From NCBI RefSeq assembly GCF_004804355.1, contig NZ_SRWZ01000003.1, positions 186,001-250,000 of the forward strand: 64,000 nt of DNA. The letters are read 5' to 3'. The first letter of the stretch is position 1. The number at the start of each line of letters is the position of its first letter. Source of the DNA: Cognatitamlana onchidii (GTDB lineage: Bacteria > Bacteroidota > Bacteroidia > Flavobacteriales > Flavobacteriaceae). Shown here one piece after another: positions 8,966-18,454 of the stretch. Position numbers and translations under genes: made by a program. The notes beneath the pieces were generated by a model. The model was not told the DNA's origin. It saw only the letters and a list, made by a program, of their open reading frames with translations, and did not search any database.

Positions 8966-9989
8966 CATTAAATGTCGTGTTTTTTAAAATATCATACATT
9001 TTTTCATGCATAAGGTTGGTATAGTCCATGTGAGTAACCATTCTTAACTTATTACTTCCCATACTAATAATATGAACATGATGTTCTTTTAGTTTATTCA
9101 AAAATAGTTGTTCGTTCACTTGATCGTGAAGTTCAAAAATAACAATGTTGGTCTCAACAGGCTCCACCCTTTTTACCACATCAAGGGTTGTTAATACCAT
9201 CCCTAAGCCTTTTGCTTTTTTATGATCATCACTTAAGCGCGGCACATTGAAATCTAGAGCATAAAGACCTGCTGCGGCAAGGTATCCTGCCTGCCTCATA
9301 TTGCCTCCAAAAATTTTTCTTATCCTAATAGCTTCACTCATTAGATCCTTATTTCCAACCAAAATGGATCCAACAGGACTGCCTAAACCTTTACTTAAAC
9401 AAACAGATATGGTATCGAAAACATCACCATATTGCAGAGTAGTTTCATTCTTTTCTACCAGGGCATTCCATAAGCGAGCTCCATCTAAATGAAGCCCTAG
9501 ATTATTTTCATTACAAACAGTTTTTATTTTTCTTATTTCATTAAAATCCCAACAGGCCCCGCCTCCTTTGTTAGTTGTGTTTTCAATTTCTACCAAACTT
9601 GTTTTACTGTAATAATAGGCTTCAGGATTTATGGCTTCTTTTACCTGATTTGCATTAAACATACCTCTCTCTCCGTCCAATAGATTGCAAGAAACACCAC
9701 TGTTAAACGACGCACCACCAGATTCATAATTAAATATATGAGCATATTTATCACAAATCACTTGATCTCCTGGATTAGTATGAAGTTTTAACGCTACTTG
9801 ATTGGCCATGGTGCCACTAGGAAAAAACAAAGCAGATTCCTTATTAAACATTTTAGCCACTCTAGACTCTAACTCGTTAACAGTCTCATCCTCTCTAAAA
9901 ACATCATCACCAACATGAGCTTGCATCATTGCTTCAAGCATATCCTTTGAGGGTTTTGTTACGGTATCGCTTCTTAGGTCAATTAGCAT
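8958..9989 (-). CDS. ltaE: Low-specificity L-threonine aldolase
   Basis: This 343-residue PLP enzyme (beta-eliminating lyase family) begins [15 protein letters not shown], the usual N-terminus. It carries [15 protein letters not shown] for cofactor-phosphate binding, [10 protein letters not shown] (the Asp that contacts the pyridine nitrogen) and the Schiff-base Lys in [12 protein letters not shown]. It cleaves threonine or allo-threonine to glycine and acetaldehyde. Length and motifs are complete. It converges on ybaB with an 8-bp 3' overlap, so the two messages are antisense at their ends. Confidence 0.93.
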   Translation of the reverse strand: MLIDLRSDTVTKPSKDMLEAMMQAHVGDDVFREDETVNELESRVAKMFNKESALFFPSGTMANQVALKLHTNPGDQVICDKYAHIFNYESGGASFNSGVSCNLLDGERGMFNANQVKEAINPEAYYYSKTSLVEIENTTNKGGGACWDFNEIRKIKTVCNENNLGLHLDGARLWNALVEKNETTLQYGDVFDTISVCLSKGLGSPVGSILVGNKDLMSEAIRIRKIFGGNMRQAGYLAAAGLYALDFNVPRLSDDHKKAKGLGMVLTTLDVVKRVEPVETNIVIFELHDQVNEQLFLNKLKEHHVHIISMGSNKLRMVTHMDYTNLMHEKMYDILKNTTFNAI

Positions 9990-10060
9990 AGACTTATTTT
10001 TTCGAAAAGTAAAGCTATAAAATTATATCAAGATTTATTTCCTACTGAATCTTTAAATTC

Positions 10061-10068
10061 TATTTTTG
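10061..10068 (+). promoter_or_regulatory. Candidate promoter of prfB
   Basis: TATTTTTG fits the -7 box TAnnTTTG. TTTC, one mismatch from the -33 TTTG, ends 19 nt upstream at 10041. The prfB ATG is at 10088. Confidence 0.45.
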
Positions 10069-10087
10069 TTCAAAAGACATTTATAAT

Positions 10088-11198
10088 ATGATAACTACCG
10101 ATCAAATTAAAGATCTGAAAACCCGCCTAGACAAGCTTAGGCACTACCTTTGACATTGATGCCAAACTAATAGAAATACAAAACGAAGAAGAACAAACCT
10201 TTGATCCTAATTTCTGGAACGACCCAAAAGCCGCCGAAGCCACCATGAAGTCTTTGCGTGTAAAGAAAAAATGGGTAGAAGATTACAATACAGCTAAAGC
10301 CTCTCTAGAGGAACTAGATATTTTATATGAATTTCATAAAGAGGGTGAATATTCTGAAGAAGAAGTTCAGGAACAATACGACTATATAAATACTTTTTTA
10401 GAAGACATAGAATTTAAAAACATGCTTTCTGAAGAAGGTGATGCTTTAAGTGCGGTACTTCAAATTACTGCAGGTGCAGGCGGAACCGAGAGTTGTGACT
10501 GGGCCAGTATGTTAATGCGAATGTATTTAATGTATGCAGAAAAAAGTGATTTTAAGGTCAAAGAACTTAACTTTCAAGAGGGTGATGTTGCTGGAATTAA
10601 AACAGTTACTATAGAGATAGAAGGTGATTTTGCTTTTGGTTGGCTAAAAGGAGAAAATGGTGTACATAGATTGGTTAGAATTTCGCCATTTGATAGTAAT
10701 GCTAAAAGACATACAAGTTTTGCCTCTGTTTATGTTTACCCACTTGTTGATGATACCATTGAAATTGAAATAAACCCTGCAGATATCGAAATTACAACAG
10801 CTCGGTCAAGCGGTGCTGGAGGACAAAATGTAAATAAGGTTGAAACTAAAGTTCAATTAACGCACAAGCCCACAGGTATACAAATATCATGTTCAGAAAC
10901 GCGTTCTCAACATGACAATAGAGCCCGAGCTATGCAAATGCTTAAGTCCCAATTATACGAAATTGAACTTCAAAAACAACTCTCGCAGCGTGAAGACATC
11001 GAGGCTGGTAAGATGAAAATTGAATGGGGAAGTCAAATTCGTAACTATGTAATGCATCCTTATAAATTGGTGAAAGATGTTAGAACAAGTCATGAAACTG
11101 GGAATGTTGATGCGGTAATGGATGGAAATATTAACGAATTCTTAAAGTCTTATTTAATGATGATGGGACAAAAAGAAGAAGACAACAACGAATTATGA
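10088..11198 (+). CDS. prfB: Peptide chain release factor 2 with programmed +1 frameshift
   Basis: Frame one starts at the ATG at 10088 and reads 21 codons to CTT TGA C at 10148-10154. Skipping the T at 10151 gives GAC and joins the long frame to the stop at 11198, yielding 369 residues, the normal RF2 length. The codon-recognition tripeptide SPF is at about 199-201 and the peptidyl-hydrolysis motif GGQ at 244-246. SPF identifies RF2 rather than RF1. The frameshift site is the classical autoregulatory one: low RF2 lets the ribosome pause at in-frame UGA and slip from CUU to UUU. Upstream the stimulatory Shine-Dalgarno-like block is reduced to AGGCAC. The HAD phosphatase start overlaps the stop by 4 bp. 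Confidence 0.95.
10139..10154 (+). promoter_or_regulatory. prfB programmed frameshift site
   Basis: The sequence is AGG CAC TAC CTT TGA C. CTTTGAC is the conserved slippery site plus stop context. The AGG that in E. coli belongs to AGGGGG, spaced three bases before CTT, is kept here but followed by CAC, so pairing to 16S rRNA would be weak. Confidence 0.93.
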
Positions 11199-11812
11199 AA
11201 ACCATAGACACCTTTATATTTGATCTTGGCGGTGTGCTGATAGATTGGAACCCTGAATACGTTTTTTTAAAGGTTTTTAATGGTGATAGAAAAAAAATGC
11301 AATGGTTTTTAAACACTATTTGCACACATGATTGGAATGAAAATCAAGATGCTGGCTACCCTATAGCTAAAGCCACCCAAGAGCGTGTTGCCCTATTTCC
11401 GGAATACAAAAATGAAATAGAAATGTTTTACGGAAAATGGATTGAAATGCTAGGAAATGCTATTGATGGCACTGTTACTATTTTAAAAAAAATTGTTGAT
11501 TCTAAGCAGTATAAAGTGGTGGCTTTAACCAATTGGAGTGCTGAAACCTTTCCCATGGCTTTAGAAAAGTTTGATTTCTTACAATGGTTTGAAGGTATTA
11601 TTGTTTCGGGCGAAGAAAAAACCAGAAAACCGTTTGATGATATTTATAATTTAACCTTAGAACGTTTCCAAATTAAACCTGAAAACGCCATTTTTATAGA
11701 TGACAATTTAAGAAATATAGAGGCAGCTAAGAATCTTAGAATCAATGGAATTCAGTTTAAATCACCAGAAGATCTTAAAACACAACTAAAACAATACAAT
11801 ATTAAACTATAA
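11195..11812 (+). CDS. HAD-superfamily phosphatase (YihX-like)
   Basis: The 205-residue protein has HAD motif I as [10 protein letters not shown], motif II as ALTNWS, the motif III Lys in EKTRKP and motif IV as [12 protein letters not shown]. This subfamily has Gly at D+2 of motif I, as in YihX-type sugar-phosphate phosphatases and haloacid dehalogenase-like enzymes. The substrate cannot be told. Its ATG overlaps the prfB stop (ATGA), and its TAA overlaps the next ATG (TAATG), so the three genes prfB, this one and the ArsC-like gene are probably translationally coupled. Confidence 0.85.
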   Translation: MKTIDTFIFDLGGVLIDWNPEYVFLKVFNGDRKKMQWFLNTICTHDWNENQDAGYPIAKATQERVALFPEYKNEIEMFYGKWIEMLGNAIDGTVTILKKIVDSKQYKVVALTNWSAETFPMALEKFDFLQWFEGIIVSGEEKTRKPFDDIYNLTLERFQIKPENAIFIDDNLRNIEAAKNLRINGIQFKSPEDLKTQLKQYNIKL

Positions 11813-12153
11813 TGATAAAGATATATCATAACAACCGTTGCAGTAAATCTCGATGTGGACTACAAATTCTTGAAGAATCTGGTAAAGATTTTGAAGTAAT
11901 TAAATACCTTGAAACCCCACCTACTTTTGATGATTTAAAAAGCATAATTAACAAACTCGGTATAGCGCCTATTAACCTAGTTAGAAAAAACGAAGCCATT
12001 TGGAAAGGCAGTTTTAAGGGCAAAAATTTAACGGATGATCAAATTATTCAAGCGATGATTGACCACCCCAAACTTATTGAAAGACCAATTGTTATAAATG
12101 GTAGTAAAGCAGTTGTAGGAAGACCTCCAGAGACTATTCTGGACTTAATATAG
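11812..12153 (+). CDS. ArsC/Spx-family arsenate reductase-like protein
   Basis: The 113-residue thioredoxin-fold protein has the ArsC active site HNNRCSKSR (Cys10) and the conserved arginines in ERPIV and GRPPE that bind the oxyanion. It fits glutaredoxin-linked arsenate reductase. No ars operon genes (arsR, arsB, acr3) are nearby, and homologues in this position are common in Flavobacteria, so a general redox role is equally possible. It is coupled to the HAD gene by a TAATG overlap and followed by a strong terminator. Confidence 0.85.
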   Translation: MIKIYHNNRCSKSRCGLQILEESGKDFEVIKYLETPPTFDDLKSIINKLGIAPINLVRKNEAIWKGSFKGKNLTDDQIIQAMIDHPKLIERPIVINGSKAVVGRPPETILDLI

Positions 12154-12182
12154 CATTAATAACAATACCAAAAATTACGGAA

Positions 12183-12216
12183 CAAAAAAAGGAAGCCAAT
12201 CTAGCTTCCTTTTTCT
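12183..12216 (+). terminator. Rho-independent terminator after the prfB operon
   Basis: An 11-bp perfect stem (AAAAAGGAAGC at 12186-12196 with its complement at 12204-12214) and a 7-nt loop are followed by T-rich sequence. It may also serve the convergent small gene ending at 12234. Confidence 0.88.
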
Positions 12217-12233
12217 TTTTATTACTTTATCTT

Positions 12234-12401
12234 CTATTGCTTCGCCTTCTTCTCTTCTCTCATTTCTTTTAACCTTTCAATTAAAGAGCCTCCAATCCAA
12301 TAAGGAATTACAAAAGTTAACAAGAAAATCATTAACCAAAACCCAATTGTTAAAATGGTTAAGAATGCTAAAAAGCCTAAATATTGATCAAAATCAAACA
12401 T
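12234..12401 (-). CDS. Small hydrophobic membrane protein (55 aa)
   Basis: An ATG at 12401 opens a 55-codon frame ending with TAG at 12234. The protein begins MFDFDQYLGFLAFLTIL and has a long hydrophobic span of two adjacent helices (about residues 8-36, with Trp, Pro and Gly-Gly near the end). It finishes with a charged tail rich in Lys and Glu. The hydrophobic-then-basic layout, the candidate promoter just upstream (12431-12438) and the lack of any competing gene argue that it is real. No function can be assigned. Confidence 0.65.
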   Translation of the reverse strand: MFDFDQYLGFLAFLTILTIGFWLMIFLLTFVIPYWIGGSLIERLKEMREEKKAKQ

Positions 12402-12430
12402 AATGTTACGTGTCGGTTATAAATCTGCAG

Positions 12431-12438
12431 CAAAGATA
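12431..12438 (-). promoter_or_regulatory. Candidate promoter of the 55-aa membrane protein
   Basis: TATCTTTG on the minus strand is a perfect TAnnTTTG box, 29 bp upstream of the ATG. ATTG lies 20 nt further upstream at the -33 position. Confidence 0.5.
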
Positions 12439-12494
12439 ATGCAAAGGCATCTCTTATCCAATATCAAATATAATTTTATTAACAGAGTTATAAA

Positions 12495-13136
12495 CTAATC
12501 TATATTAGGCTGCGGCGTCATACGTAAATAAGGTTTCACTTCTTTAAATCCTTTTGGGAATACCTTCGGAATATCGGCAGTGGTAATAGTTGGAACCACT
12601 ACAACATCTTCCCCATTAGTCCAATTGGCCGGTGTAGCAACTTTATGGTAAGCTGTTAGCTGTAATGAATCTATTACTCTTAAGAGTTCATCAAAATTCC
12701 TTCCAGTAGAGGCCGGATATGTTATTATAAGTTTTACCGTTTTGTCATTGCCAATTACAAAAACAGAACGTACGGTGTGCTTACTGTCGGCATTAGGATG
12801 TATCATATCGTACAGCTCTGATACCTTTCTATCTTCATCTGCAATTATAGGAAAGTTTACTGTTGTGTTTTGAGTTTCATTAATATCGTTAATCCATCCA
12901 TTATGAGACTCTAAGCCATCTACACTTAGCGCCACCACTTTTACATTACGCTTGTCAAATTCATCTTTATATTTTGCCACCGTTCCAAGTTCTGTTGTAC
13001 AAACAGGCGTATAATCTGCAGGGTGCGAAAACAAAATACCCCAGCCATCCCCTAGCCATTCATGAAAATTTATAATGCCCTCTGTTGAATTCGCGGTGAA
13101 ATCTGGGGCCGTATCACCTAATCTAATCGTTGCCAT
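12495..13136 (-). CDS. 1-Cys peroxiredoxin (Prx6 type)
   Basis: The 213-residue protein has the peroxiredoxin active site HPADYTPVCTTE, with the peroxidatic Cys46 and Thr43, and the Prx6-type C-terminal dimerisation region (VVVPTITTADIPKVFPKG). No other Cys is present, so it must be recycled by an external thiol rather than by an internal resolving Cys. It reduces hydrogen peroxide and organic peroxides in the cytoplasm. It stands alone between the small membrane protein and the divergent fumarase gene; no OxyR-like gene is adjacent. Confidence 0.93.
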   Translation of the reverse strand: MATIRLGDTAPDFTANSTEGIINFHEWLGDGWGILFSHPADYTPVCTTELGTVAKYKDEFDKRNVKVVALSVDGLESHNGWINDINETQNTTVNFPIIADEDRKVSELYDMIHPNADSKHTVRSVFVIGNDKTVKLIITYPASTGRNFDELLRVIDSLQLTAYHKVATPANWTNGEDVVVVPTITTADIPKVFPKGFKEVKPYLRMTPQPNID

Positions 13137-13315
13137 GATATTACTAATTTAAATTTATGTTTTTAATCCTACTAAATTAATAGATTTTAATAATTTACCT
13201 GCTAGTTTTATAGTTATATAAATGTTAAAAAGAACCATAAAAACAAACAAAAATCATAAGATAAAAAATCTTAAAAATCTTAACTTAGCCATCTAAAATT
13301 TTAAGTTTTAACAAA

Positions 13316-14713
13316 ATGAGTTACAGAATAGAAAAAGACACCATGGGTGAGGTAAAAGTTCCTGCCGATAAGCTTTGGGGAGCACAAACCGAACGTTCAA
13401 GAAATAATTTTAAAATTGGATCGCCTGCATCGATGCCATTAGAAATTGTTTATGGTTTTGCCTATTTAAAAAAAGCAGCGGCCTATACAAACAATGAATT
13501 AGGTGTTTTACCTACTGAAAAACGGGATTTAATTGCTCAAGTATGTGACGAAATTTTGGAAGGCAAGCACGACGATCAATTTCCTTTGGTGATATGGCAG
13601 ACTGGATCTGGAACACAAAGTAATATGAATGTTAACGAAGTGATAGCAAACAGAGCTCATCAAATAGCAGGAAAAGTTATTGGCGAAGGTGATAAAACGA
13701 TACAACCTAATGATGATGTAAATAAATCGCAATCTTCCAATGATACCTTCCCAACAGGAATGCACATTGCAGCTTATAAAAAAATAGTTGAGACTACTAT
13801 TCCGGGTGTAAAACAACTTAGAAACACCCTTAATAAGAAATCTGAAGCTTTTAAAAACGTAGTTAAAATTGGGCGCACCCATTTAATGGATGCCACGCCT
13901 TTAACACTAGGGCAAGAATTATCAGGTTATGTGGCTCAGTTAGATTATGGTTTAACTGCCCTAGAAAATAGTTTAGCGCATTTAAGCGAGCTTGCTCTGG
14001 GTGGAACTGCTGTGGGAACTGGCCTTAACACACCCCAAGGCTATAGTAAACTGGTAGCAGAATATATTGCTAAATTTACAAAATTGCCATTTGTTACGGC
14101 TCCAAATAAATTTGAAGCTTTAGCAGCCCATGATGCACTTGTAGAAACTCATGGCGCTCTAAAGCAATTGGCTGTTTCCTTAAATAAAATTGCTAACGAT
14201 ATAAGAATGATGGCCTCTGGACCTAGATCGGGAATTGGCGAAATCATTATTCCAGCTAATGAACCAGGGAGCTCTATTATGCCAGGAAAAGTAAACCCTA
14301 CCCAATGCGAAGCTATGACTATGGTTTGCGCTCAAGTACTTGGTAATGACGTGGCTGTTTCTGTTGGTGGTTTACAAGGACACTACGAGCTTAATGTATT
14401 TAAACCTGTTATGGCTGCAAACGTATTACAGTCAGCCCAATTAATCGGGGATGCATGCATAAGCTTTGATCTTAACTGTGCAGTAGGTATTGAACCAAAT
14501 CAAGAAGTTATTACAAAACTTTTAAACAATTCTTTAATGCTAGTAACAGCGTTAAATACTAAAATAGGTTATTACAAAGCAGCTGAAATCGCAAACACGG
14601 CGCATAAAAATGGAACCACTTTAAAAGAGGAAGCCGTAAGATTAGGTTACGTAACCCCGGAAGATTATGATGCATGGGTGAAACCTGAAGATATGGTTGG
14701 TAGCTTAAAATAA
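13316..14713 (+). CDS. fumC: Class II fumarate hydratase
   Basis: The 465-residue enzyme of the fumarase/aspartase superfamily carries [29 protein letters not shown], the catalytic His region [16 protein letters not shown] and the signature [11 protein letters not shown] with the catalytic Ser. It interconverts fumarate and malate in the TCA cycle without an iron-sulfur cluster. The segment that in E. coli FumC reads HPNDDVN, with the B-site His, reads QPNDDVN here. The B site is not essential for catalysis. A strong terminator follows. Confidence 0.95.
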   Translation: MSYRIEKDTMGEVKVPADKLWGAQTERSRNNFKIGSPASMPLEIVYGFAYLKKAAAYTNNELGVLPTEKRDLIAQVCDEILEGKHDDQFPLVIWQTGSGTQSNMNVNEVIANRAHQIAGKVIGEGDKTIQPNDDVNKSQSSNDTFPTGMHIAAYKKIVETTIPGVKQLRNTLNKKSEAFKNVVKIGRTHLMDATPLTLGQELSGYVAQLDYGLTALENSLAHLSELALGGTAVGTGLNTPQGYSKLVAEYIAKFTKLPFVTAPNKFEALAAHDALVETHGALKQLAVSLNKIANDIRMMASGPRSGIGEIIIPANEPGSSIMPGKVNPTQCEAMTMVCAQVLGNDVAVSVGGLQGHYELNVFKPVMAANVLQSAQLIGDACISFDLNCAVGIEPNQEVITKLLNNSLMLVTALNTKIGYYKAAEIANTAHKNGTTLKEEAVRLGYVTPEDYDAWVKPEDMVGSLK

Positions 14714-14735
14714 CACTATAACAAGTATCTTAAAC

Positions 14736-14770
14736 TAAAAAAACAGGTAATCTATTACCTGTTTTTTTTT
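14736..14770 (+). terminator. Rho-independent terminator of fumC
   Basis: A 12-bp perfect stem (AAAAACAGGTAA and its complement) with a TCTA loop is followed by a run of T, starting 23 bp after the fumC stop. Confidence 0.9.
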
Positions 14771-14912
14771 GGTTGGTTAGCTATCAATCCTTCAATTTAA
14801 AAAGGAAATCAAGCCAAATATATAACTATCAGTCCTTTTTTTAATTAACATTTGTTAAGGTTACCATGAAAAACCTTAGTTTTCTTGTATAAAAGATCTG
14901 CAAACCAACAGC

Positions 14913-15485
14913 TTATATTTTTAGTTTTTTTCTTATTCTACTCAACTGGACTGGGGTAATGCTTAAATAAGATGCAATTTGATATTGCGGAATTAAGCTT
15001 TCTATCTCTGGTATTTTCTTGCACAGTTTTAAATAGCGCTCAGTAGCATCCATAGATATAAGTTCTAATTGGCGTTCTTCATATTTTATAAAAACAAATT
15101 CTAAAACACGGTTATAAAGGTTACTCACATTAATATCTGTTTTACACAAATCCATAAACACTTCAAAATCCACTTCATAAACCTTACATTCGGTCAAGGC
15201 TTCATAAACCAATTTAGATGGTTTCTTTTTTATTAAACCTGTGAAAGCACCAACAAAACTAAAAGGCATAAAAAAGTTTTTATTAAATTCCTTTCCTGAT
15301 TCTGAACTTAAATAAGCTCTCATCACACCAGAAACAAGCATGTATATTTTTGTAGGAATCTCATTTGGTTTACCTATTTCGTAGCCTTTTTCAAGTTTTC
15401 TGTAAGCCGATATTTTTGAAAGACGTTCAAAAGTCTCTTCAGATACATCTAAAAAGGAATTAAGAAAAATTAAGTTAGGGTTCAT
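14913..15485 (-). CDS. Crp/Fnr-family transcriptional regulator
   Basis: The 190-residue protein has an N-terminal cyclic-nucleotide-binding-like beta-roll (KIYMLVSGVMRAYL, FFMPFSFVGAFTG) and a C-terminal winged helix whose helix-turn-helix reads IPQYQIASYLSITPVQLSRIRKKLK. This is the short Crp-like type widespread in Bacteroidota. The residues that bind cAMP in E. coli Crp are not recognisable, and there is no Cys cluster for an Fe-S sensor, so the signal is unknown. It has its own message, with no linked target gene evident; the fumarase gene is convergent to it. Confidence 0.88.
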   Translation of the reverse strand: MNPNLIFLNSFLDVSEETFERLSKISAYRKLEKGYEIGKPNEIPTKIYMLVSGVMRAYLSSESGKEFNKNFFMPFSFVGAFTGLIKKKPSKLVYEALTECKVYEVDFEVFMDLCKTDINVSNLYNRVLEFVFIKYEERQLELISMDATERYLKLCKKIPEIESLIPQYQIASYLSITPVQLSRIRKKLKI

Positions 15486-15798
15486 TTGTTTAAAATTTAT
15501 CCTGTCATCTATAAAGACGGCTTATTTTGGCTATCATTAATATATAACTTTCTTAATCTATATCATGAAACCATCTGTTTCTAAAAATAGTCGCGAACAA
15601 CAATATTTTAGCATATTGTCTATAATTTACTAATAAAAAAGTTAATTGACTTTATTTACATAGAATTCTCACTAAACCAACAGAAAAATATGAGTTACTT
15701 TTTAAATAAAAAAAGCTCAAACTTGCGAAGTCAAAGCATAAAAAAACCCTAAACTACAAAAGTGTCTAGGGTTATTATATTAAGTGTTATAATTATTG
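15486..15798. other. Intergenic region, 313 bp
   Basis: It holds the upstream region of the Crp-like gene on one side and, at 15741-15774, the terminator of the coiled-coil protein gene. No credible gene, RNA or repeat is visible in the rest. Confidence 0.6.
15741..15774 (-). terminator. Rho-independent terminator of the coiled-coil membrane protein gene
   Basis: A 7-bp stem (AACCCTA/TAGGGTT at 15745-15751 and 15767-15773) with a 15-nt loop is followed on the minus strand by a run of T. Confidence 0.7.
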
Positions 15799-16680
15799 CT
15801 ACTTTAAGGTAAATTCTGAAGTTGACACAAGGTCTTTTTCATTAAAAACGTTTACTACATAACGCCCTTTTTCAAAATCTCCTGATTTGCTAATTACAAA
15901 TTCACAAATATTTAAGTTAGCATTTTCATAATTAAATTTGCTAATAATACTGTAGTTTAAAGTTTTATCCTCGAAAGCAACCTGTTCGTTCAAGCCTAAA
16001 GTATTATTCTTAGGATCTATAACTTGAACGTATAATTCTTGGTCGCCAGCTTGAACTAAAGTGTTTTTAGCAACTGTAAAACATACTCTAATTTTATCAG
16101 CTCTTCTAGCTCTCTCAGTTGGGATAACTTTACCCGAAGTTCTTTCTATAACCCCAGACCCCTTTAAATCTACTGTATTTAAAATTGATGCATTCTCAAC
16201 TACTTCGGCCAAGGCATTGTTTTGAACAAGTAAAGAATCTGTGAAAATAGTGCGCTCTTCTAACCTAACTCTTGTACTATCCAAGGATGTTGCCAAATAA
16301 GAGTTCTCAACTCTTAAAGAATCATTCTGAGCTAATAGAGCGTCCATTTCTTTTTGAAGTGACGCGTATTTTTGTTTATACCTCCACAAACTCTTAACGT
16401 TAGTTTCTGAAATCTTAAGCGAATCGATTAACCCTTGAATACGTTCTCTTGCTTCAATTAAATCATTATTCGCTACTTCGTTTTCGCTAATAGCTTCATC
16501 GTACTGCTTTGCCATAGCGTTCAAGTCATTCATAACTAACTGTTTTTGTTCCGTCAATTCATCTTGCGCTTTCTTGCTGCTGCTGTAAAGATTCATTGTA
16601 TAAAACCCAGTTCCTAAAAACAAAACTAATGCAATACCCAAAGCTACTTTTAAGCCGGTACTATTTTTACTGTTTTCCAT
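15799..16680 (-). CDS. Membrane-anchored coiled-coil protein of unknown function
   Basis: The 293-residue protein has one N-terminal transmembrane helix (about residues 10-28), a heptad-rich coiled coil (about 32-165) and a C-terminal globular beta-rich domain (about 175-293) with IRVCFTVAKN and YVVNVFNE. The topology places the coiled coil and globular part in the periplasm. Homologues in Flavobacteria are often labelled as chromosome-partitioning proteins, but there is no Walker motif here, so that label is not supported. No operon partner is seen. Confidence 0.75.
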   Translation of the reverse strand: MENSKNSTGLKVALGIALVLFLGTGFYTMNLYSSSKKAQDELTEQKQLVMNDLNAMAKQYDEAISENEVANNDLIEARERIQGLIDSLKISETNVKSLWRYKQKYASLQKEMDALLAQNDSLRVENSYLATSLDSTRVRLEERTIFTDSLLVQNNALAEVVENASILNTVDLKGSGVIERTSGKVIPTERARRADKIRVCFTVAKNTLVQAGDQELYVQVIDPKNNTLGLNEQVAFEDKTLNYSIISKFNYENANLNICEFVISKSGDFEKGRYVVNVFNEKDLVSTSEFTLK

Positions 16681-16779
16681 AATAAGATGTTTAAAGTTTT
16701 TTTAATTCTATTTTGCACTTATTTTAAATGTGGTAAATAATTTAGTGTATTTTTATTTATCAAAAATCATTTACTCAAT

Positions 16780-17793
16780 ATGGATAGGCTCGTTTTATTT
16801 AGCAATAACACTCGTAAAAAGCTATTAAACAAGCGTACTGGCGAATCCAAATTTGGTCAACATGTGCAAATGTTAACCAACATTTCCAGTATATACGAAC
16901 AACTTAAAAGTTTGGATGTTACACATGTTGTTTTAGGTTTATCAGAAGATGTTGGTGTTTTTGCGAACTCAGGAAAAACTGGTACTTCAAGAGCCTGGGA
17001 AACTACACTGAAAGCCCTTTTGAATATTCAAAGCAATAAATTTACGAAAGCGACTAGTGTTCTAATCTTAGGTCATATTGATTTTTCACATGAGCTTTTA
17101 GCTATATCAAAACTTAATCCAAAAAAGAAGCAGGACATAGCCAAATCAAGAAAATTGGTAGACAAAATAGATAGATATGTAACTCACATCATATATCAAA
17201 TTGTTTCTGCTGGCAAAAAGCCGATTATTATTGGAGGGGGACACAATAACGGTTATGGGGCTATTAAAGGCACCTGTTTGGCTTTAGATAAGCCTATAAA
17301 TGTTGTTAATTTTGATGCGCATAGTGACTTCAGAATTGAAGAAGGTCGGCATAGTGGCAACGCCTTTAAATATGCTTTTACGGAAGGTTTCTTGAGAAAC
17401 TATTTTATTTTTGGACTTCATGAAAACTATACATCGAATAAAGTTTTAGACCTTCTGGATAAGACAAAATCCGTTGAGTACAACACCTACGAGGCCATTG
17501 AAGTTAGGAACGATTTAAAGTTTAAAAAAGAGTTGCAAAGAGCTGCTAGATTTGTATCGGACGATGTTTTTGGTATTGAAATAGACTGCGATGCTATATT
17601 AAACACACCCAGTAGTGCAACAACTCCAAGTGGATTTGGAGTAAACAAAGCACGACTATTTGTAAGTTTTATGGCTAAGTTGGATAACGCTAAATATTTA
17701 CATATTTGTGAAGGCATTCCTTCTAAAAAGAAACCCCATGTAATGGGTAAGCTTATTACTTACTTAATAACCGATTTTATAAAATCTAATTAA
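16780..17793 (+). CDS. Arginase-family hydrolase (formimidoylglutamase-like)
   Basis: The 337-residue protein shows the binuclear manganese motifs of the ureohydrolase family: GGGHNNGYG (metal His), NFDAHSDFR (Asp-Ala-His-x-Asp) and IEIDCDAI (Asp-x-Asp). Family members hydrolyse arginine, agmatine, guanidinobutyrate or N-formimidoylglutamate. Flavobacterial homologues are normally annotated as formimidoylglutamase, but no histidine-degradation genes (hutH, hutU, hutI) are in this window, so the substrate is uncertain. It converges on the Nudix hydrolase gene. Confidence 0.82.
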   Translation: MDRLVLFSNNTRKKLLNKRTGESKFGQHVQMLTNISSIYEQLKSLDVTHVVLGLSEDVGVFANSGKTGTSRAWETTLKALLNIQSNKFTKATSVLILGHIDFSHELLAISKLNPKKKQDIAKSRKLVDKIDRYVTHIIYQIVSAGKKPIIIGGGHNNGYGAIKGTCLALDKPINVVNFDAHSDFRIEEGRHSGNAFKYAFTEGFLRNYFIFGLHENYTSNKVLDLLDKTKSVEYNTYEAIEVRNDLKFKKELQRAARFVSDDVFGIEIDCDAILNTPSSATTPSGFGVNKARLFVSFMAKLDNAKYLHICEGIPSKKKPHVMGKLITYLITDFIKSN

Positions 17794-17869
17794 ATAAAAA
17801 AATTGCCTTAACGTGATAATACCTCATTCGAATGAACGATGTAGCATCAAAATAAGTGTCGACAAACCC

Positions 17870-18454
17870 CTACTTTATCAGGTTATGAATGATGGCATAT
17901 TGCAGAAGTACAATAGTGCGGGTATCTTCAATTTCGCCTTTGTTTAGCATATCTTTCGCCTTTTGAAAAGACCACTCTAATACTTCAATATCCTCTTGTT
18001 CACTATCAAGCCCCCCGCCATTATTTACCTTCATATGATCTTCATACTCACCTATAAAAAAATGCATTTTCTCTGTCATAACTCCTGGCGACGAGTAGGC
18101 TTCATAAACTTTTTTAACTGCTTTTAGCCTATATCCAACCTCCTCTTCGGTTTCTCTAATTATACAAGCTTCAGGGTTGTCTTTATCTAACATACCAGCA
18201 CAGACCTCTATTAAAAAACCATCTTTATTGTCATTTAAAAACGTTGGCATTCTAAATTGTTTGGTAAGTATTACGGTTTTCTTAGTTGTATTGTATAATA
18301 AAATTCCAGCACCATCTCCTCTATCGTAAACCTCACGGATTTGTTCTACCCAATGCCCTGAGCTCATCTTGTAATTGAATGTGATTTTTTTAAGAATGTA
18401 ATAGTTATCTGAAAGCAAATCAGACTTAACATTTTTTATTAGCTCCTTTCCCAT
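17870..18454 (-). CDS. Nudix hydrolase (NudK/ADP-sugar pyrophosphatase type)
   Basis: The 194-residue protein has a Nudix box with the core RETEEEVGY in the helix after the loop GMLDKDNPEA. The box is like that of E. coli NudK, except that the position of its first Glu is Asn. NudK-type enzymes cleave GDP-mannose and related nucleotide sugars. The N-terminal beta domain (EQIREVYDRGDGAGILLY) and the EAYSSPGVMTEKMHFFIGEY segment are also characteristic. It has its own promoter region and converges with the arginase-family gene. Confidence 0.87.
   Translation of the reverse strand: MGKELIKNVKSDLLSDNYYILKKITFNYKMSSGHWVEQIREVYDRGDGAGILLYNTTKKTVILTKQFRMPTFLNDNKDGFLIEVCAGMLDKDNPEACIIRETEEEVGYRLKAVKKVYEAYSSPGVMTEKMHFFIGEYEDHMKVNNGGGLDSEQEDIEVLEWSFQKAKDMLNKGEIEDTRTIVLLQYAIIHNLIK

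Noticed and set aside
10088..10153. prfB read as a pseudogene because of the early TGA
   Set aside because: The TGA is in the conserved CTT TGA C frameshift context and the downstream frame is intact with SPF and GGQ motifs.
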